Assembly (NCBI GenBank): GCA_964552325.1
Contig: CAZKHA010000004.1
Span: 4,432 to 68,431, forward strand
Length of the DNA stretch: 64,000 nt
Reading direction: 5' to 3'
Source of the DNA: CAZKCK01 sp964552325
GTDB lineage: Bacteria; Bacteroidota; Bacteroidia; Bacteroidales; TTA-H9
In this document: positions 1-7,855 of the stretch, piece by piece
Layout of the letters: the number at the start of each line of letters is the position of its first letter
Position numbering within the stretch: position 1 is the stretch's first letter
Notes under the pieces: model-generated
Seen by the model: only the letters and a program-made list of their open reading frames with translations
Told to the model about the DNA's origin: nothing
The model's database searches: none
Program-made: the position numbers and the translations under genes

Positions 1-1096
1 AACTGCTTGGTGTTCTTGTTTCTGCCACTTCAGCATATAAATCTAAATACGGTGGTAAACTTGTACCATAAAGCTCTGAGGCTAAAGCACCGATAGCCTT
101 TACCCTAGATATTTCTACTATTTCCTCGAATCTTGGATTGATGTCAATAATTTTATAATCTACCGCCTTGTTGTTTCTGTAAACGATCTCATGCAGTGCA
201 ATTCCATCATTTGTTGAATTAAATAGGCTTCTGTAACGCTTTTCGTTTTCTTCAATACTTTTCCTAAGTCCGTAAGCTTCGGTTACATCCGAAAAAACCA
301 TAACCACGCCGGTAATTTCACCTTCTTTATTTTTGATGGGAGCAGCACTGTCGGCAATCTGGTATTCGGCTCCATTCTTGGAAATCAACACTGTATGGTT
401 TGCAAGCCCAACAATTTCACCTTTTTCCAAGACTTTTTTAACTGGATTGGCAACGGTTTGGCGGGTTTCGGCATTTATAATCTTAAAAACTTCGGGTAAA
501 GGCTTGCCTGCTGCATCTTCCAATAGCCATCCGCACAGCTTTTCAGCCACCGGATTCATTTGAACCACTAATCCGTTTTGATCGGTCGAAATCACTCCAT
601 CGCCTATGGAGTGAAGTGTGATTGATAAGTTTTCTTTGCTTTCCACCAATGCAATCTCAGCATGTTTGCGATCGGTGATATCTTGAAAAGAACCCGCTAC
701 CGACGATGTTTTGCCATTTTCGTTGTGAGGTGTTGCAATTGCATTAATCCAGCGCCTGTTCCCCTTTGCGGTAATAATTTCCCACTCCTGATTGTACGGT
801 TCGCCAAATTCAATGGCACGTTGAATTCCTAGCATGGCCATGGGCTGGTATTCGGGTGCAATAAAGCCGATGCCTTCCGGCACATCAGGTGCTCCATGGG
901 TGGTTTCGATTTCAAGAATATGGAATACTTCTTCGGTCCATGTTTGAGCCATGGTTTCCACATCAAATTCCCAACCGCCAATTTTTGCAGCTTTTTCAAT
1001 GCTTTTGAGCATCTCGCGGCTTTTGAGCAGTTCCTGCTGCTGCAATTTCAGTAACTCATTGTTGAGTTGTCCTTTGGTCTTGTCGTGGTCGTTCAT
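1..1096 (-). CDS. Multi-PAS sensor protein, C-terminus beyond window
   Basis: Open frame read from an ATG at 1096 leftwards with no stop before the window edge, giving about 365 visible residues. A short N-terminal coiled region (LLKLQQQELLKSREM) precedes three PAS units: one near residues 30-145 ending in the PAC-like phrase GSFQDITDRKHAE, one near 150-280 (SIGDGVISTDQNG; later VMVFSDVTEA), and a third beginning near 290 (RYRSLFNSTNDGI). No membrane segment is visible, so it is probably cytosolic. Proteins of this build in Bacteroidota usually end in a histidine kinase or a GGDEF domain; which one applies here cannot be seen. A small ORF lies 67 nt upstream on the same strand and a candidate promoter lies upstream of that at 1487-1517. 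Confidence 0.85.
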   Translation of the reverse strand, partial: MNDHDKTKGQLNNELLKLQQQELLKSREMLKSIEKAAKIGGWEFDVETMAQTWTEEVFHILEIETTHGAPDVPEGIGFIAPEYQPMAMLGIQRAIEFGEPYNQEWEIITAKGNRRWINAIATPHNENGKTSSVAGSFQDITDRKHAEIALVESKENLSITLHSIGDGVISTDQNGLVVQMNPVAEKLCGWLLEDAAGKPLPEVFKIINAETRQTVANPVKKVLEKGEIVGLANHTVLISKNGAEYQIADSAAPIKNKEGEITGVVMVFSDVTEAYGLRKSIEENEKRYRSLFNSTNDGIALHEIVYRNNKAVDYKIIDINPRFEEIVEISRVKAIGALASELYGTSLPPYLDLYAEVAETRTPSS

Positions 1097-1163
1097 AGCA
1101 GTATTCCTTTATATAAGATGCTTGTGGAGGGGTTTATCAAATGCAGCACTTGATTTGGTTAGT

Positions 1164-1370
1164 CTATTTTGGGTAAAAACTAGTTTTCAACAAATACTTA
1201 GGAATCAACTTATTGCAATATAAAAGTCGGGAATGCTGGATATCTTTTACATCTCCAAGTTCGAATATACGTTCAATTGCAAAATGGGCGTTCATGTAAT
1301 AGTTGATTACCTCAAAATCAAGATCCCAAAAAATCCTTTTCATAACTATTGGCTTGGGCTTGGCTTTCAT
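1164..1370 (-). CDS. Small hypothetical protein (68 aa), uncertain
   Basis: A 68-residue frame, starting MKAKPKPIVMKR, ends 67 nt before the PAS sensor gene on the same strand. A second ATG lies at codon 10. I recognise no domain. It is rich in aromatic and hydrophobic residues (IFWDLDFEVINYYM) but has no clear membrane segment. A promoter-like arrangement about 110 nt upstream on the same strand (TTG at 1515-1517, N20, TAACTTCG at 1487-1494) would transcribe it together with the sensor. It could equally be a chance frame in a leader region. Confidence 0.35.
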   Translation of the reverse strand: MKAKPKPIVMKRIFWDLDFEVINYYMNAHFAIERIFELGDVKDIQHSRLLYCNKLIPKYLLKTSFYPK

Positions 1371-1486
1371 GCTAGTATCCTATACTTTTTGGAAAGTGGT
1401 TAAAGAATGATTGATCATCAAATTAGGCCAGTCAGAAACAACAAAGTAACGATGGCAATCGTAAGCATGTGGGTTAATTTGCACGG

Positions 1487-1528
1487 CGAAGTTACAAAAA
1501 AACACCCTTGATGTCAACATATTGACAT
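1487..1528 (-). promoter_or_regulatory. Candidate promoter with overlapping inverted repeat
   Basis: On the minus strand, TTG (1517-1515) is followed by 20 nt and TAACTTCG (1494-1487), one mismatch from the Bacteroidota -7 element TAnnTTTG. A perfect inverted repeat, ATGTCAA (1511-1517) and TTGACAT (1522-1528) with spacer CATA, overlaps the -33 element, which is a typical operator position. It would control the small ORF and the PAS sensor. Confidence 0.4.
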
Positions 1529-1619
1529 ACATAACGGCTGCTTTAGCAATTTCAAAGTGGTCAAGATAGATGTTATTCAACAATTGCAGCAGCATGCACA
1601 CACCAAAGCCGCACTTTTA

Positions 1620-1627
1620 TACCTTTG
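1620..1627 (+). promoter_or_regulatory. -7 promoter element TACCTTTG for the kinase/regulator pair
   Basis: TACCTTTG matches TAnnTTTG exactly and ends 4 nt before the chosen ATG at 1632. With a start site roughly 7 nt downstream of the element, the transcript would begin at or very near the start codon. No good TTG is seen at the right -33 distance. Confidence 0.45.
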
Positions 1628-1631
1628 CCCA

Positions 1632-3404
1632 ATGCGAAAGATTAGCCTTAACGAGAAACTCATACTGTTTTTTTTGCTGTTGGGCACGGGTGCCATTGGC
1701 ATTATTGGCATGTTTTCGTATTACAGTGCCCGTAATGCGCTCATGGATCGCACATTTAACCAGTTAACAAGCGTACGCACAGTGCGCAAAAAACAAATTG
1801 AAGCTTTTTTTGCCGACCGAATACGCGATGTGGATCTTATTGCCAATTCGCAGGATGCCAAGCAACTTCTAAATTTGACGAATACGGCACACAAGTCTGG
1901 CAAAACCAACACCCCCTTTTTTAATTCCGATTTTGACCGGTATTTATTGCAATACCTTAGCGAGTGTGGCTATTATCAACAGTTGCAGGTGGTAAGCCCA
2001 AGCAACAAAGCTATTGAAATGAACATCCCTGTTACCGATTCCCTCATGCCTTTCAGCTACAACAATCTCAATGCTTCCACTATCAACCCGCTCACAAACA
2101 AGCTTAAGAAACATACGGGAGGCATTTTGGTTGATTATACCGAAACGGGAACTCAAGGACTTTGGGCAGCAGCCTTCGTAAGCGGTACCAACGGCATAGT
2201 GGTGCTTCAGATTTCTCCCGATGCCATCAACAAAATCATGCTCGAATCCAATCCCGAAGATGGCCTGGGAACCTCAGGTGAGTCGTACCTTATTGGAAAT
2301 GACAGGTATTTCAGGAGCGAATCGCGTTTTACAAAAAACAGCGTGCTACGGCTGCAAACCCAAAGCGCTGCTGCATTAAGCGTACTTGCAGGCCAAACCA
2401 ATACCACCGAATGCAACGATTACCGGGGCATACATGTGCTGTCATCGTTTACACAACTCAAGATGCCAGGCTTGCAATGGAACATACTGGCCGAAATTGA
2501 CTATCAAGAAGCCATGGTCCCCGTGAACAGCCTTCGTATCACCATCATGCTGTTTACTTTTTTAACTGGTACGGTTTTCTTTATACTAACCTTTCTGTTT
2601 GCCCGGCGCATTACCCGTCCACTTATTAAGCTACGGAAAGCCGTTACCAGCGTGGCTACAGGCAATCTTGATGCCCGTGTGGAGATTGAAGATAACGACG
2701 AAATTGGCGAGCTGGCAGAGTCGTTCAACTTTATGACCAGCAAACTGAAACTTCAAAACGAACAATTGCTTGAAGAGCGATCACTAAGACTTAGCTCCGT
2801 AATTGACGGGCAAGAGATTGAAAGGCAGCGCCTCTCGCGCGAGATGCACGATAGCGTGGGGCAAGCTCTTAGCGCCATTAAGCTAAAACTTGAACTGGCC
2901 ACACGTGCCGACGAACAAAAAATAAAGACCGTAGTAGCCCAAACCAAAGACCTTGTTGACCAAACCATTGATGAGGTGAGGGCAATTTGCAGGTCGCTTA
3001 CACCTCCGGCCCTCAAAGAATTTGGGCCTATTACGGCCATCAGAAGACTTGCCGAGGATGCAGCCCAAAACACGGGGCTTAAGCTTATTTTTACGGTTAG
3101 CGGAACCCTAAACAATCCGGCCCTGAAATCAGGAACCTATCTGTACCGCATTGCACAAGAAGCCGTTAATAATATTGTGAAACATGCCGAGGCCAAAACA
3201 ATGGAGATAAGCATCCATATTAATGTTGAAAACCTCGAATTCATTTGCCGCGACGATGGGAAGGGTTTTGATACCACATCGGTATTAAATGGCAATGGAA
3301 TATTAAACATGAAAGAACGGGCCTTGCTGATTGATGGACAGTTTGAGCTTAAAGCAATGCCCGGCGCCGGGACCGAAATTATCGTAAAAATACCTTATGC
3401 CTGA
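1632..3404 (+). CDS. Membrane sensor histidine kinase, NarX/UhpB (HisKA_3) type
   Basis: 590 residues from ATG 1632. This start puts MRKISLNEK directly before the first membrane helix; an upstream in-frame start would add a polar, unconvincing 25-residue tail. Order: transmembrane helix near residues 10-30, a large periplasmic sensor region (about 31-310, Cache-like by size and position), a second helix, a HAMP domain (ARRITRPLIKLRKAV; later DNDEIGELAESFNFM), a HisKA_3 phosphoacceptor with the H-box REMHDSVGQALS, and a HATPase domain with N-box QEAVNNIVKHAEA and G-box DDGKGFD. It autophosphorylates on the H-box His and passes phosphate to a NarL-type regulator. That regulator is encoded immediately downstream with an 8-nt overlap, so the two are translationally coupled. 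The ligand is unknown. Confidence 0.93.
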   Translation: MRKISLNEKLILFFLLLGTGAIGIIGMFSYYSARNALMDRTFNQLTSVRTVRKKQIEAFFADRIRDVDLIANSQDAKQLLNLTNTAHKSGKTNTPFFNSDFDRYLLQYLSECGYYQQLQVVSPSNKAIEMNIPVTDSLMPFSYNNLNASTINPLTNKLKKHTGGILVDYTETGTQGLWAAAFVSGTNGIVVLQISPDAINKIMLESNPEDGLGTSGESYLIGNDRYFRSESRFTKNSVLRLQTQSAAALSVLAGQTNTTECNDYRGIHVLSSFTQLKMPGLQWNILAEIDYQEAMVPVNSLRITIMLFTFLTGTVFFILTFLFARRITRPLIKLRKAVTSVATGNLDARVEIEDNDEIGELAESFNFMTSKLKLQNEQLLEERSLRLSSVIDGQEIERQRLSREMHDSVGQALSAIKLKLELATRADEQKIKTVVAQTKDLVDQTIDEVRAICRSLTPPALKEFGPITAIRRLAEDAAQNTGLKLIFTVSGTLNNPALKSGTYLYRIAQEAVNNIVKHAEAKTMEISIHINVENLEFICRDDGKGFDTTSVLNGNGILNMKERALLIDGQFELKAMPGAGTEIIVKIPYA

Positions 3405-4019
3405 TATGGATACCATAAAAATAATCCTTGTTGACGACCATCGCTTAGTGCGCGATGGCATACATGCCTTACTTAACGAAACACCCGGCGTGTTGGTGGT
3501 TGGCGAGGCTGCCGATGGCAATGAGCTGCTGGCATTGTTGGAGAACGTGCTACCACATATTGTAATAATGGATGTATCGTTGCCCGGCAAATCGGGCATA
3601 GAGCTTACGGCCCTGCTTAGGGAAAAACACCCAAGCATAAAGGTCATCATTGTATCGATGTACACCAGCGAGGAGTTTATTTTCAACGCGTTGAAATCGG
3701 GGGCAAAAGGGTATTTGCCCAAGAATATCTCGTGGAACGAACTCAGCAATGCCATAAGCAAGGTGCAAGCTGGGGGCGAATTCTTCAGCGACCAAATTTC
3801 GGATGCCATCTTAAAGAGTTATATACGGTTTGCTCGTTCGGGCAGCGACGATGCTCCCAAAGAAGACCCTGGCCTGTCGAACCGCGAAAAGGAAATACTA
3901 AAGATGATAGCCGGGGGCTACACCAATGCCGAGATTGCCGAAAAACTGTTTATAAGCGCCAGCACCGTCGGTGCGCACAAAAACCACATCATGCAAAAGC
4001 TTGAACTCAACACAACTGC
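3397..4019 (+). CDS. NarL/FixJ-family response regulator, C-terminus in assembly gap
   Basis: 207 residues are visible before the N gap. The receiver domain (about 1-120) has the acidic pair after ILVDD, the phosphoacceptor in VIMDVSLPGKSG, and the conserved Lys in GAKGYLPK. A LuxR-type helix-turn-helix follows near residues 150-207 (LSNREKEILKMIAGG; NAEIAEKLFISASTV). NarL-family proteins are about 210-220 residues, so only some ten residues should be missing in the gap. ATG 3397 overlaps the kinase stop (TGA 3402-3404); ATG 3406 is an alternative. It is the partner of the upstream kinase. The target promoters are unknown. Confidence 0.93.
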
Positions 4020-4119
4020 NNNNNNNNNNNNNNNNNNNNNNNNNNNNNNNNNNNNNNNNNNNNNNNNNNNNNNNNNNNNNNNNNNNNNNNNNNNNNNNNN
4101 NNNNNNNNNNNNNNNNNNN
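4020..4119. other. Assembly gap (100 N)
   Basis: A run of exactly 100 N. The same length occurs at 5828-5927, which suggests a fixed placeholder and not a measured size. It hides the end of the response regulator gene. Period-8 repeats start immediately after it, which probably broke the assembly. Confidence 0.95.
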
Positions 4120-4165
4120 AGATGTGAAGATGTGGAGATGTGAAAATGTGAAGATGTGAAAATTT
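4120..4165. repeat. Degenerate period-8 tandem repeat
   Basis: About five imperfect copies of an 8-mer close to GAAGATGT (variants AGATGTGA, AGATGTGG, AAAATGTG) abut the gap, and more copies probably lie within it. The stretch is non-coding. Confidence 0.75.
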
Positions 4166-4199
4166 AAAAAATATGGAAATATGAAGATGGGGAATCTGC

Positions 4200-4580
4200 A
4201 ACCTTCGGAATGACGCCGTGGGTTGCTTAAACGGTACCTTTGGGCGGACAATAATGTTTTTATAATCAAAACCTCTCCAATCTCTTCATAACCCATTCTC
4301 CACCAACCTCTTGGTCTTCCCGTCCCTCCGTCTCCCCCTCTCTCCTTCTTTTCATCACTCACCGCACTTCGCTTCCACCGAACCGCGTGAGGGATAGGAG
4401 CGGAAAGCCCATAGCGCAGCGAGGACTTGAAGCCAAACGAGTAGCGACGCAACTATATGTTGCTTTGATACAAAGTTTGCCAGCGAAGCTGACCCCACCC
4501 GCAGGGGCGCGCCCATATGCAACCAAGGTTGCGAACCTTACTATCTCAGTAAAACACGTAAAAAAATTAAACATTCGTTG
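4200..4580. repeat. GC-rich structured intergenic element of repeat character
   Basis: About 500 bases between the gap and the porin gene hold no convincing gene. A pyrimidine-rich tract (about 4265-4378) is followed by a GC-rich stretch containing GCGTGAGGGATAGGAGCGG and AGCGCAGCGAGGACTTGAAG. Three small perfect palindromes follow: GCAAC/GTTGC (4449-4463), CTTTG/CAAAG (4463-4475) and GCAACC/GGTTGC (4519-4532). From memory, phrases like GTGAGGGATAGGAGCGG recur between genes in Bacteroidota genomes, so I read this as a dispersed intergenic repeat of unknown function. This could not be checked here. Confidence 0.5.
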
Positions 4581-4663
4581 AGCCGCATTTAAACCCAACT
4601 TTATTGTTTGGCGCTTGGTTTCGGGGAAACTTTGCGAGCGAATTTCACCAAAACCTATACCTT

Positions 4664-5419
4664 ATGAAATTGAAAAACTTACCAAAACTTTTTGCTTGTG
4701 CTGCATTGTTGTTCAGCACTTTGCACATCTGTGCACAAGAAAGCAACGTAAAACTAAATGTGGCTGCCGATATTGTTAGCCGATATGTATGGCGTGGACT
4801 CGATTACGGTGCATCGCCCAATATCCAGCCTACCCTTTCATTAACTGCAGGCAATTTTGAAATTGGGTACTGGGGTGCTATCAGCACATTGGGTACCTAT
4901 TCCGAAGTGGACCTTTATGCCAAATATACCGTTGGACGTGTTAGTCTTGGCGTTACCGACTATTTCTTCCCTATTGACGGCATTGCGGGTGGCGACAGCC
5001 AAAAGTATTTTAATTTTGAGAATGCTACCACAGGTCATTTGGTTGAAGCATTTGGCCAATATAAAGGTGCTGAAAGCTTTCCGATAAGCTTATTGGCCAG
5101 TGTGATGGTGTATGGAAACGACAAGAATTTTGCCGAGCCCAGCATTAGCGCTACCAACGATACCACATTTTCGAATAACTATTCGGCCTATGTTGAGTTA
5201 GGCTACAGCTTTAGCATTAAAGGCCAGGCGCTTGATGCATTTGTTGGTTTTACGCCCGATGCTGGCTTATATGGATCGGAAGCTGGTGTGGTGAACGCGG
5301 GGCTTTCGACCAGTAAAAAAATTGCCATTACCCAAAGCTTCGAGCTACCGGTAAAGGCTTCGGTAATTACCAACCCATTGACGCAGAATATCTATTTTGT
5401 TTTAGGCATCACATTATAA
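4664..5419 (+). CDS. Outer-membrane beta-barrel protein, TorF-like putative porin
   Basis: 251 residues from ATG 4664, chosen because it starts a clear signal peptide (MKLKNLPKLFACAALLF, cleavage after HICAQ). The mature part has the alternating aromatic/polar strands of an outer-membrane barrel and the N-terminal phrase ADIVSRYVWRGLDYG, typical of the TorF-type porin family (annotated TIGR02001/PF09694). The last strand, IYFVLGITL, ends with the protein. It lies 22 nt upstream of the ammonium transporter on the same strand, so a role in passage of nitrogen compounds across the outer membrane is a reasonable guess but only an inference. Confidence 0.75.
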   Translation: MKLKNLPKLFACAALLFSTLHICAQESNVKLNVAADIVSRYVWRGLDYGASPNIQPTLSLTAGNFEIGYWGAISTLGTYSEVDLYAKYTVGRVSLGVTDYFFPIDGIAGGDSQKYFNFENATTGHLVEAFGQYKGAESFPISLLASVMVYGNDKNFAEPSISATNDTTFSNNYSAYVELGYSFSIKGQALDAFVGFTPDAGLYGSEAGVVNAGLSTSKKIAITQSFELPVKASVITNPLTQNIYFVLGITL

Positions 5420-5441
5420 ATCAATTTAAAATTTTAGTACA

Positions 5442-6533
5442 ATGATTGACACTGGATCGACCGGGTTTATGCTGCTGGCTTGCAGCCTTGTTATGCTAAT
5501 GACGCCCGGATTGGCTTTCTTTTATGGTGGCTTGGCCACAAAACGTAATATCCTAGGTATTATGATCCAAAGCTTTGTATCCTTGGGATGGACCACCGTG
5601 CTGTGGTTTGCTTTTGGATACTCGCTGTGTTTTAGCGGAGGAGAAGGCGGCATTTTTGGCAACTTTGACAAAGCCTTTTTAATGGGTGTAGGCATGGATT
5701 CGATGTACACCAATGGTAAAATACCCGAATTTGTATTTATTGCCTATCAAATGATGTTTGCCATTATTACCCCTGCTCTTATTACCGGTGCTTTTGCTAA
5801 CAGGGTAACCTTTAAATCGTATATGATNNNNNNNNNNNNNNNNNNNNNNNNNNNNNNNNNNNNNNNNNNNNNNNNNNNNNNNNNNNNNNNNNNNNNNNNN
5901 NNNNNNNNNNNNNNNNNNNNNNNNNNNTGGTTTGGATGGTACGGTTTTAACGCTGGATCTGAAGTGGCTGTTGACAGCATCACATCTATTGCTTTCTTAA
6001 ATACCGATATTGCAGCCTCTTTTGCTACGGTTACATGGGTTATTATTGAATGGTCGCGCGAACGCAAACCAAAGTTTGTGGGACTATTAACCGGCTCCAT
6101 TGCTGGTTTGGCTACCATAACTCCATGTGCGGGCTTCGTACCCTTATGGGCAGCAGCCGTAATTGGGACATTGGCTGGTATTGTTTGTTACCTAGCCGTA
6201 CAACTAAAGAATAAAATGAAATGGGACGATGCGCTGGACGTATGGGGCGTGCATGGTGTTGGCGGTGTGCTTGGTTCCATTTTATTGGGTGTGTTTGCCA
6301 CCAAAACCATAAATGCCGCTGGTGCTGACGGCCTTTTGTATGGCGACTCCTCTTTCTTTTTCAAACAACTTATTGCTGTGGTAATTGCCTCAGCTTATGC
6401 CTTTATTTTTACATATATAATGCTGGCCGGCATCAACTTTATTACCCGTGTAAGGGTATCGGAAGATGAAGAAAAACAAGGCTTAGATACTGCTTTGCAT
6501 GGCGAAAAAGCTTATGATGAAGGGGCTTTATAA
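5442..6533 (+). CDS. amt: Ammonium transporter (Amt), interrupted by a gap
   Basis: Inner-membrane Amt/Mep/Rh channel. The N-terminus MLMTPGLAFFYGGL, the middle phrase WFGWYGFNAGS and the C-terminal WGVHGVGGVLGS are family signatures; the last carries the second of the two pore histidines. A 100-N gap (5828-5927) removes the segment with the first pore His. The frame stays open across the Ns, but comparison with E. coli AmtB as I recall it suggests about 80 residues are missing against 33 implied, so the true gap is probably near 240-250 bases. The tail DTALHGEKAYDEGAL resembles the GlnK-contacting end of AmtB. No P-II gene follows; a terminator and a convergent gene do. Confidence 0.93.
   Translation: MIDTGSTGFMLLACSLVMLMTPGLAFFYGGLATKRNILGIMIQSFVSLGWTTVLWFAFGYSLCFSGGEGGIFGNFDKAFLMGVGMDSMYTNGKIPEFVFIAYQMMFAIITPALITGAFANRVTFKSYMXXXXXXXXXXXXXXXXXXXXXXXXXXXXXXXXXXWFGWYGFNAGSEVAVDSITSIAFLNTDIAASFATVTWVIIEWSRERKPKFVGLLTGSIAGLATITPCAGFVPLWAAAVIGTLAGIVCYLAVQLKNKMKWDDALDVWGVHGVGGVLGSILLGVFATKTINAAGADGLLYGDSSFFFKQLIAVVIASAYAFIFTYIMLAGINFITRVRVSEDEEKQGLDTALHGEKAYDEGAL
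5828..5927. other. Assembly gap (100 N) inside amt
   Basis: A second run of exactly 100 N within the ammonium transporter gene. Comparison with the family suggests that more sequence is missing than 100 bases. Confidence 0.95.
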
Positions 6534-6560
6534 ACCATGTTATTGGTGATTGGAAGGATG

Positions 6561-6586
6561 ACCCGGTTGAAAGACCGGGTTTTTTT
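6561..6586 (+). terminator. Rho-independent terminator after amt
   Basis: ACCCGGT (6561-6567) pairs with ACCGGGT (6574-6580) around a 6-base loop, followed by a run of T. The T run overlaps the stop codon of the convergent glycosyltransferase gene. Confidence 0.85.
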
Positions 6587-7742
6587 ATGCAAATAAACCG
6601 GCAAGTTTTTGGGTAGCACGCTCCCAGCTATAGGCATCTTTTACAAACGTATAACCGGCAAGGGCCAGTTGATGGGCTTTTGATCCGTTGGTCAATAATT
6701 CAACAAGGTGACTGGCATAAGCTTCGGGTGTATCGCCAAGCAAAACCTGTACATCGGCACTAGCCCCAAGTGCACTATTGGCCAAAGGCGAGGTGATAGC
6801 AGGAAGTTGCATGCTCATGGCTTCGAGTAGTTTGTTTTGCAAACCTGTACCAATTTGCATAGGGGCAATAAAAACCCTGGATGAAGCATACCATGGGCGC
6901 ATATCGTCAACCCAACCCGTTACGATGTTTAGCTTGCTGGCCAAGGCTTTAACACGGGCATGAGGATTGGCACCGGCCAACACCAAGGTAACATTGGGTA
7001 ACTGCTGACGCACCAAGGGCATTATGTGGTGGGCGAGCAGTTCGGCAGCATTTATATTGGGTGGATATCCCATATTGCCCGTGAACAGCACATCATACTT
7101 TTTTGAAGCGGGTTGTGGGGTAAAATAATCCATATCAACGCCATTTTCCACAATTTGAATTGTTTGCCGTTGAGGATGCGGAATAAGGGCACGGTCGGGT
7201 TCCGAAATAATACATTTGCTTTTAAACTTATCAAACACCTGCCGCTCGTAGCGCAACAGCCGTTTATACTCAACCAAAAAAAAGGGCTTGAGTAGCCAGT
7301 GTGCTTTTTCTTTCCGTCGCAACATCCCAGCCGAAAACACATCCATATAGTCAAGCGTCATTGGGATTGCACTGAGCTTAACAAACGGTGCGGTACGGAT
7401 TAATTGGCAATAGATATGGTCAGGATTTATTTCTTTTATGTGTTTATCGATTTTTTTTTGAGCTTTGGAACTGTAAAAATATGCCACTTGGGCAGGCATA
7501 CCGGTAAAAACAGCCTTACAAAGATTATAGTATAATTGCCAGCGGCTTATGTGGATAATTGAAATGGATTTACAATACTGTTGAAGCACTTCGATGGCTT
7601 TTGGATGTACAGGTTCATGCGCAAGTGCAATCAGGCTTATTGAATGCTGGGCTGCCAGGCACCTCAACTGATGAAACGCCCTTAACTTATCGCCTTTTTC
7701 GAGCGGGTAGGGAACACGGGATACTAAAACCAGTAAGTTCAA
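6585..7742 (-). CDS. Glycosyltransferase, GT-B fold, family 4-like
   Basis: I place the start at a TTG at 7742 (reads M-N-L-L-V-L-V-S-R), giving 385 residues, because a -7 promoter element (7777-7784) lies inside the longer open frame and the family begins at about this motif. The N-terminal phrase SRVPYPLEKGDKLRAFHQL matches sugar transferases related to those annotated TIGR03087. The C-terminal half holds the donor-binding region: LFTGNMGYPPN, GWVDDMRPWYASS and IGTGLQNKLLEAMSMQLP with the conserved Glu. The enzyme is probably cytosolic or peripheral on the inner membrane, building a surface glycan. The acceptor is unknown. It is separate from the following glycosyltransferase by its own promoter. 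Confidence 0.82.
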   Translation of the reverse strand: MNLLVLVSRVPYPLEKGDKLRAFHQLRCLAAQHSISLIALAHEPVHPKAIEVLQQYCKSISIIHISRWQLYYNLCKAVFTGMPAQVAYFYSSKAQKKIDKHIKEINPDHIYCQLIRTAPFVKLSAIPMTLDYMDVFSAGMLRRKEKAHWLLKPFFLVEYKRLLRYERQVFDKFKSKCIISEPDRALIPHPQRQTIQIVENGVDMDYFTPQPASKKYDVLFTGNMGYPPNINAAELLAHHIMPLVRQQLPNVTLVLAGANPHARVKALASKLNIVTGWVDDMRPWYASSRVFIAPMQIGTGLQNKLLEAMSMQLPAITSPLANSALGASADVQVLLGDTPEAYASHLVELLTNGSKAHQLALAGYTFVKDAYSWERATQKLAGLFA

Positions 7743-7776
7743 TGCTTGTAGAGGTTGGTTCCAATTTTTAGAGCGG

Positions 7777-7784
7777 CAAAGGTA
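7777..7784 (-). promoter_or_regulatory. -7 promoter element TACCTTTG for the 6585-7742 glycosyltransferase
   Basis: The minus strand reads TACCTTTG, an exact TAnnTTTG match. Its implied start site near 7770 excludes the most upstream in-frame start (7787) and supports TTG 7742. Confidence 0.5.
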
Positions 7785-7855
7785 CAAAATTTAATGGGTG
7801 CGGGATGCGGGCAGCGGGATGGGGTAACTAAAAAATCATCGCTCAATTGAAAGCC

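Noticed and set aside
1380..1601. Minus-strand 73-residue ORF upstream of the kinase
   Set aside because: It covers the candidate promoter and inverted repeat and has no coding-like features.
4236..4600. Short ORFs on both strands in the GC-rich block
   Set aside because: They read through palindromes and low-complexity tracts and have no start signals; explained by the repeat element.
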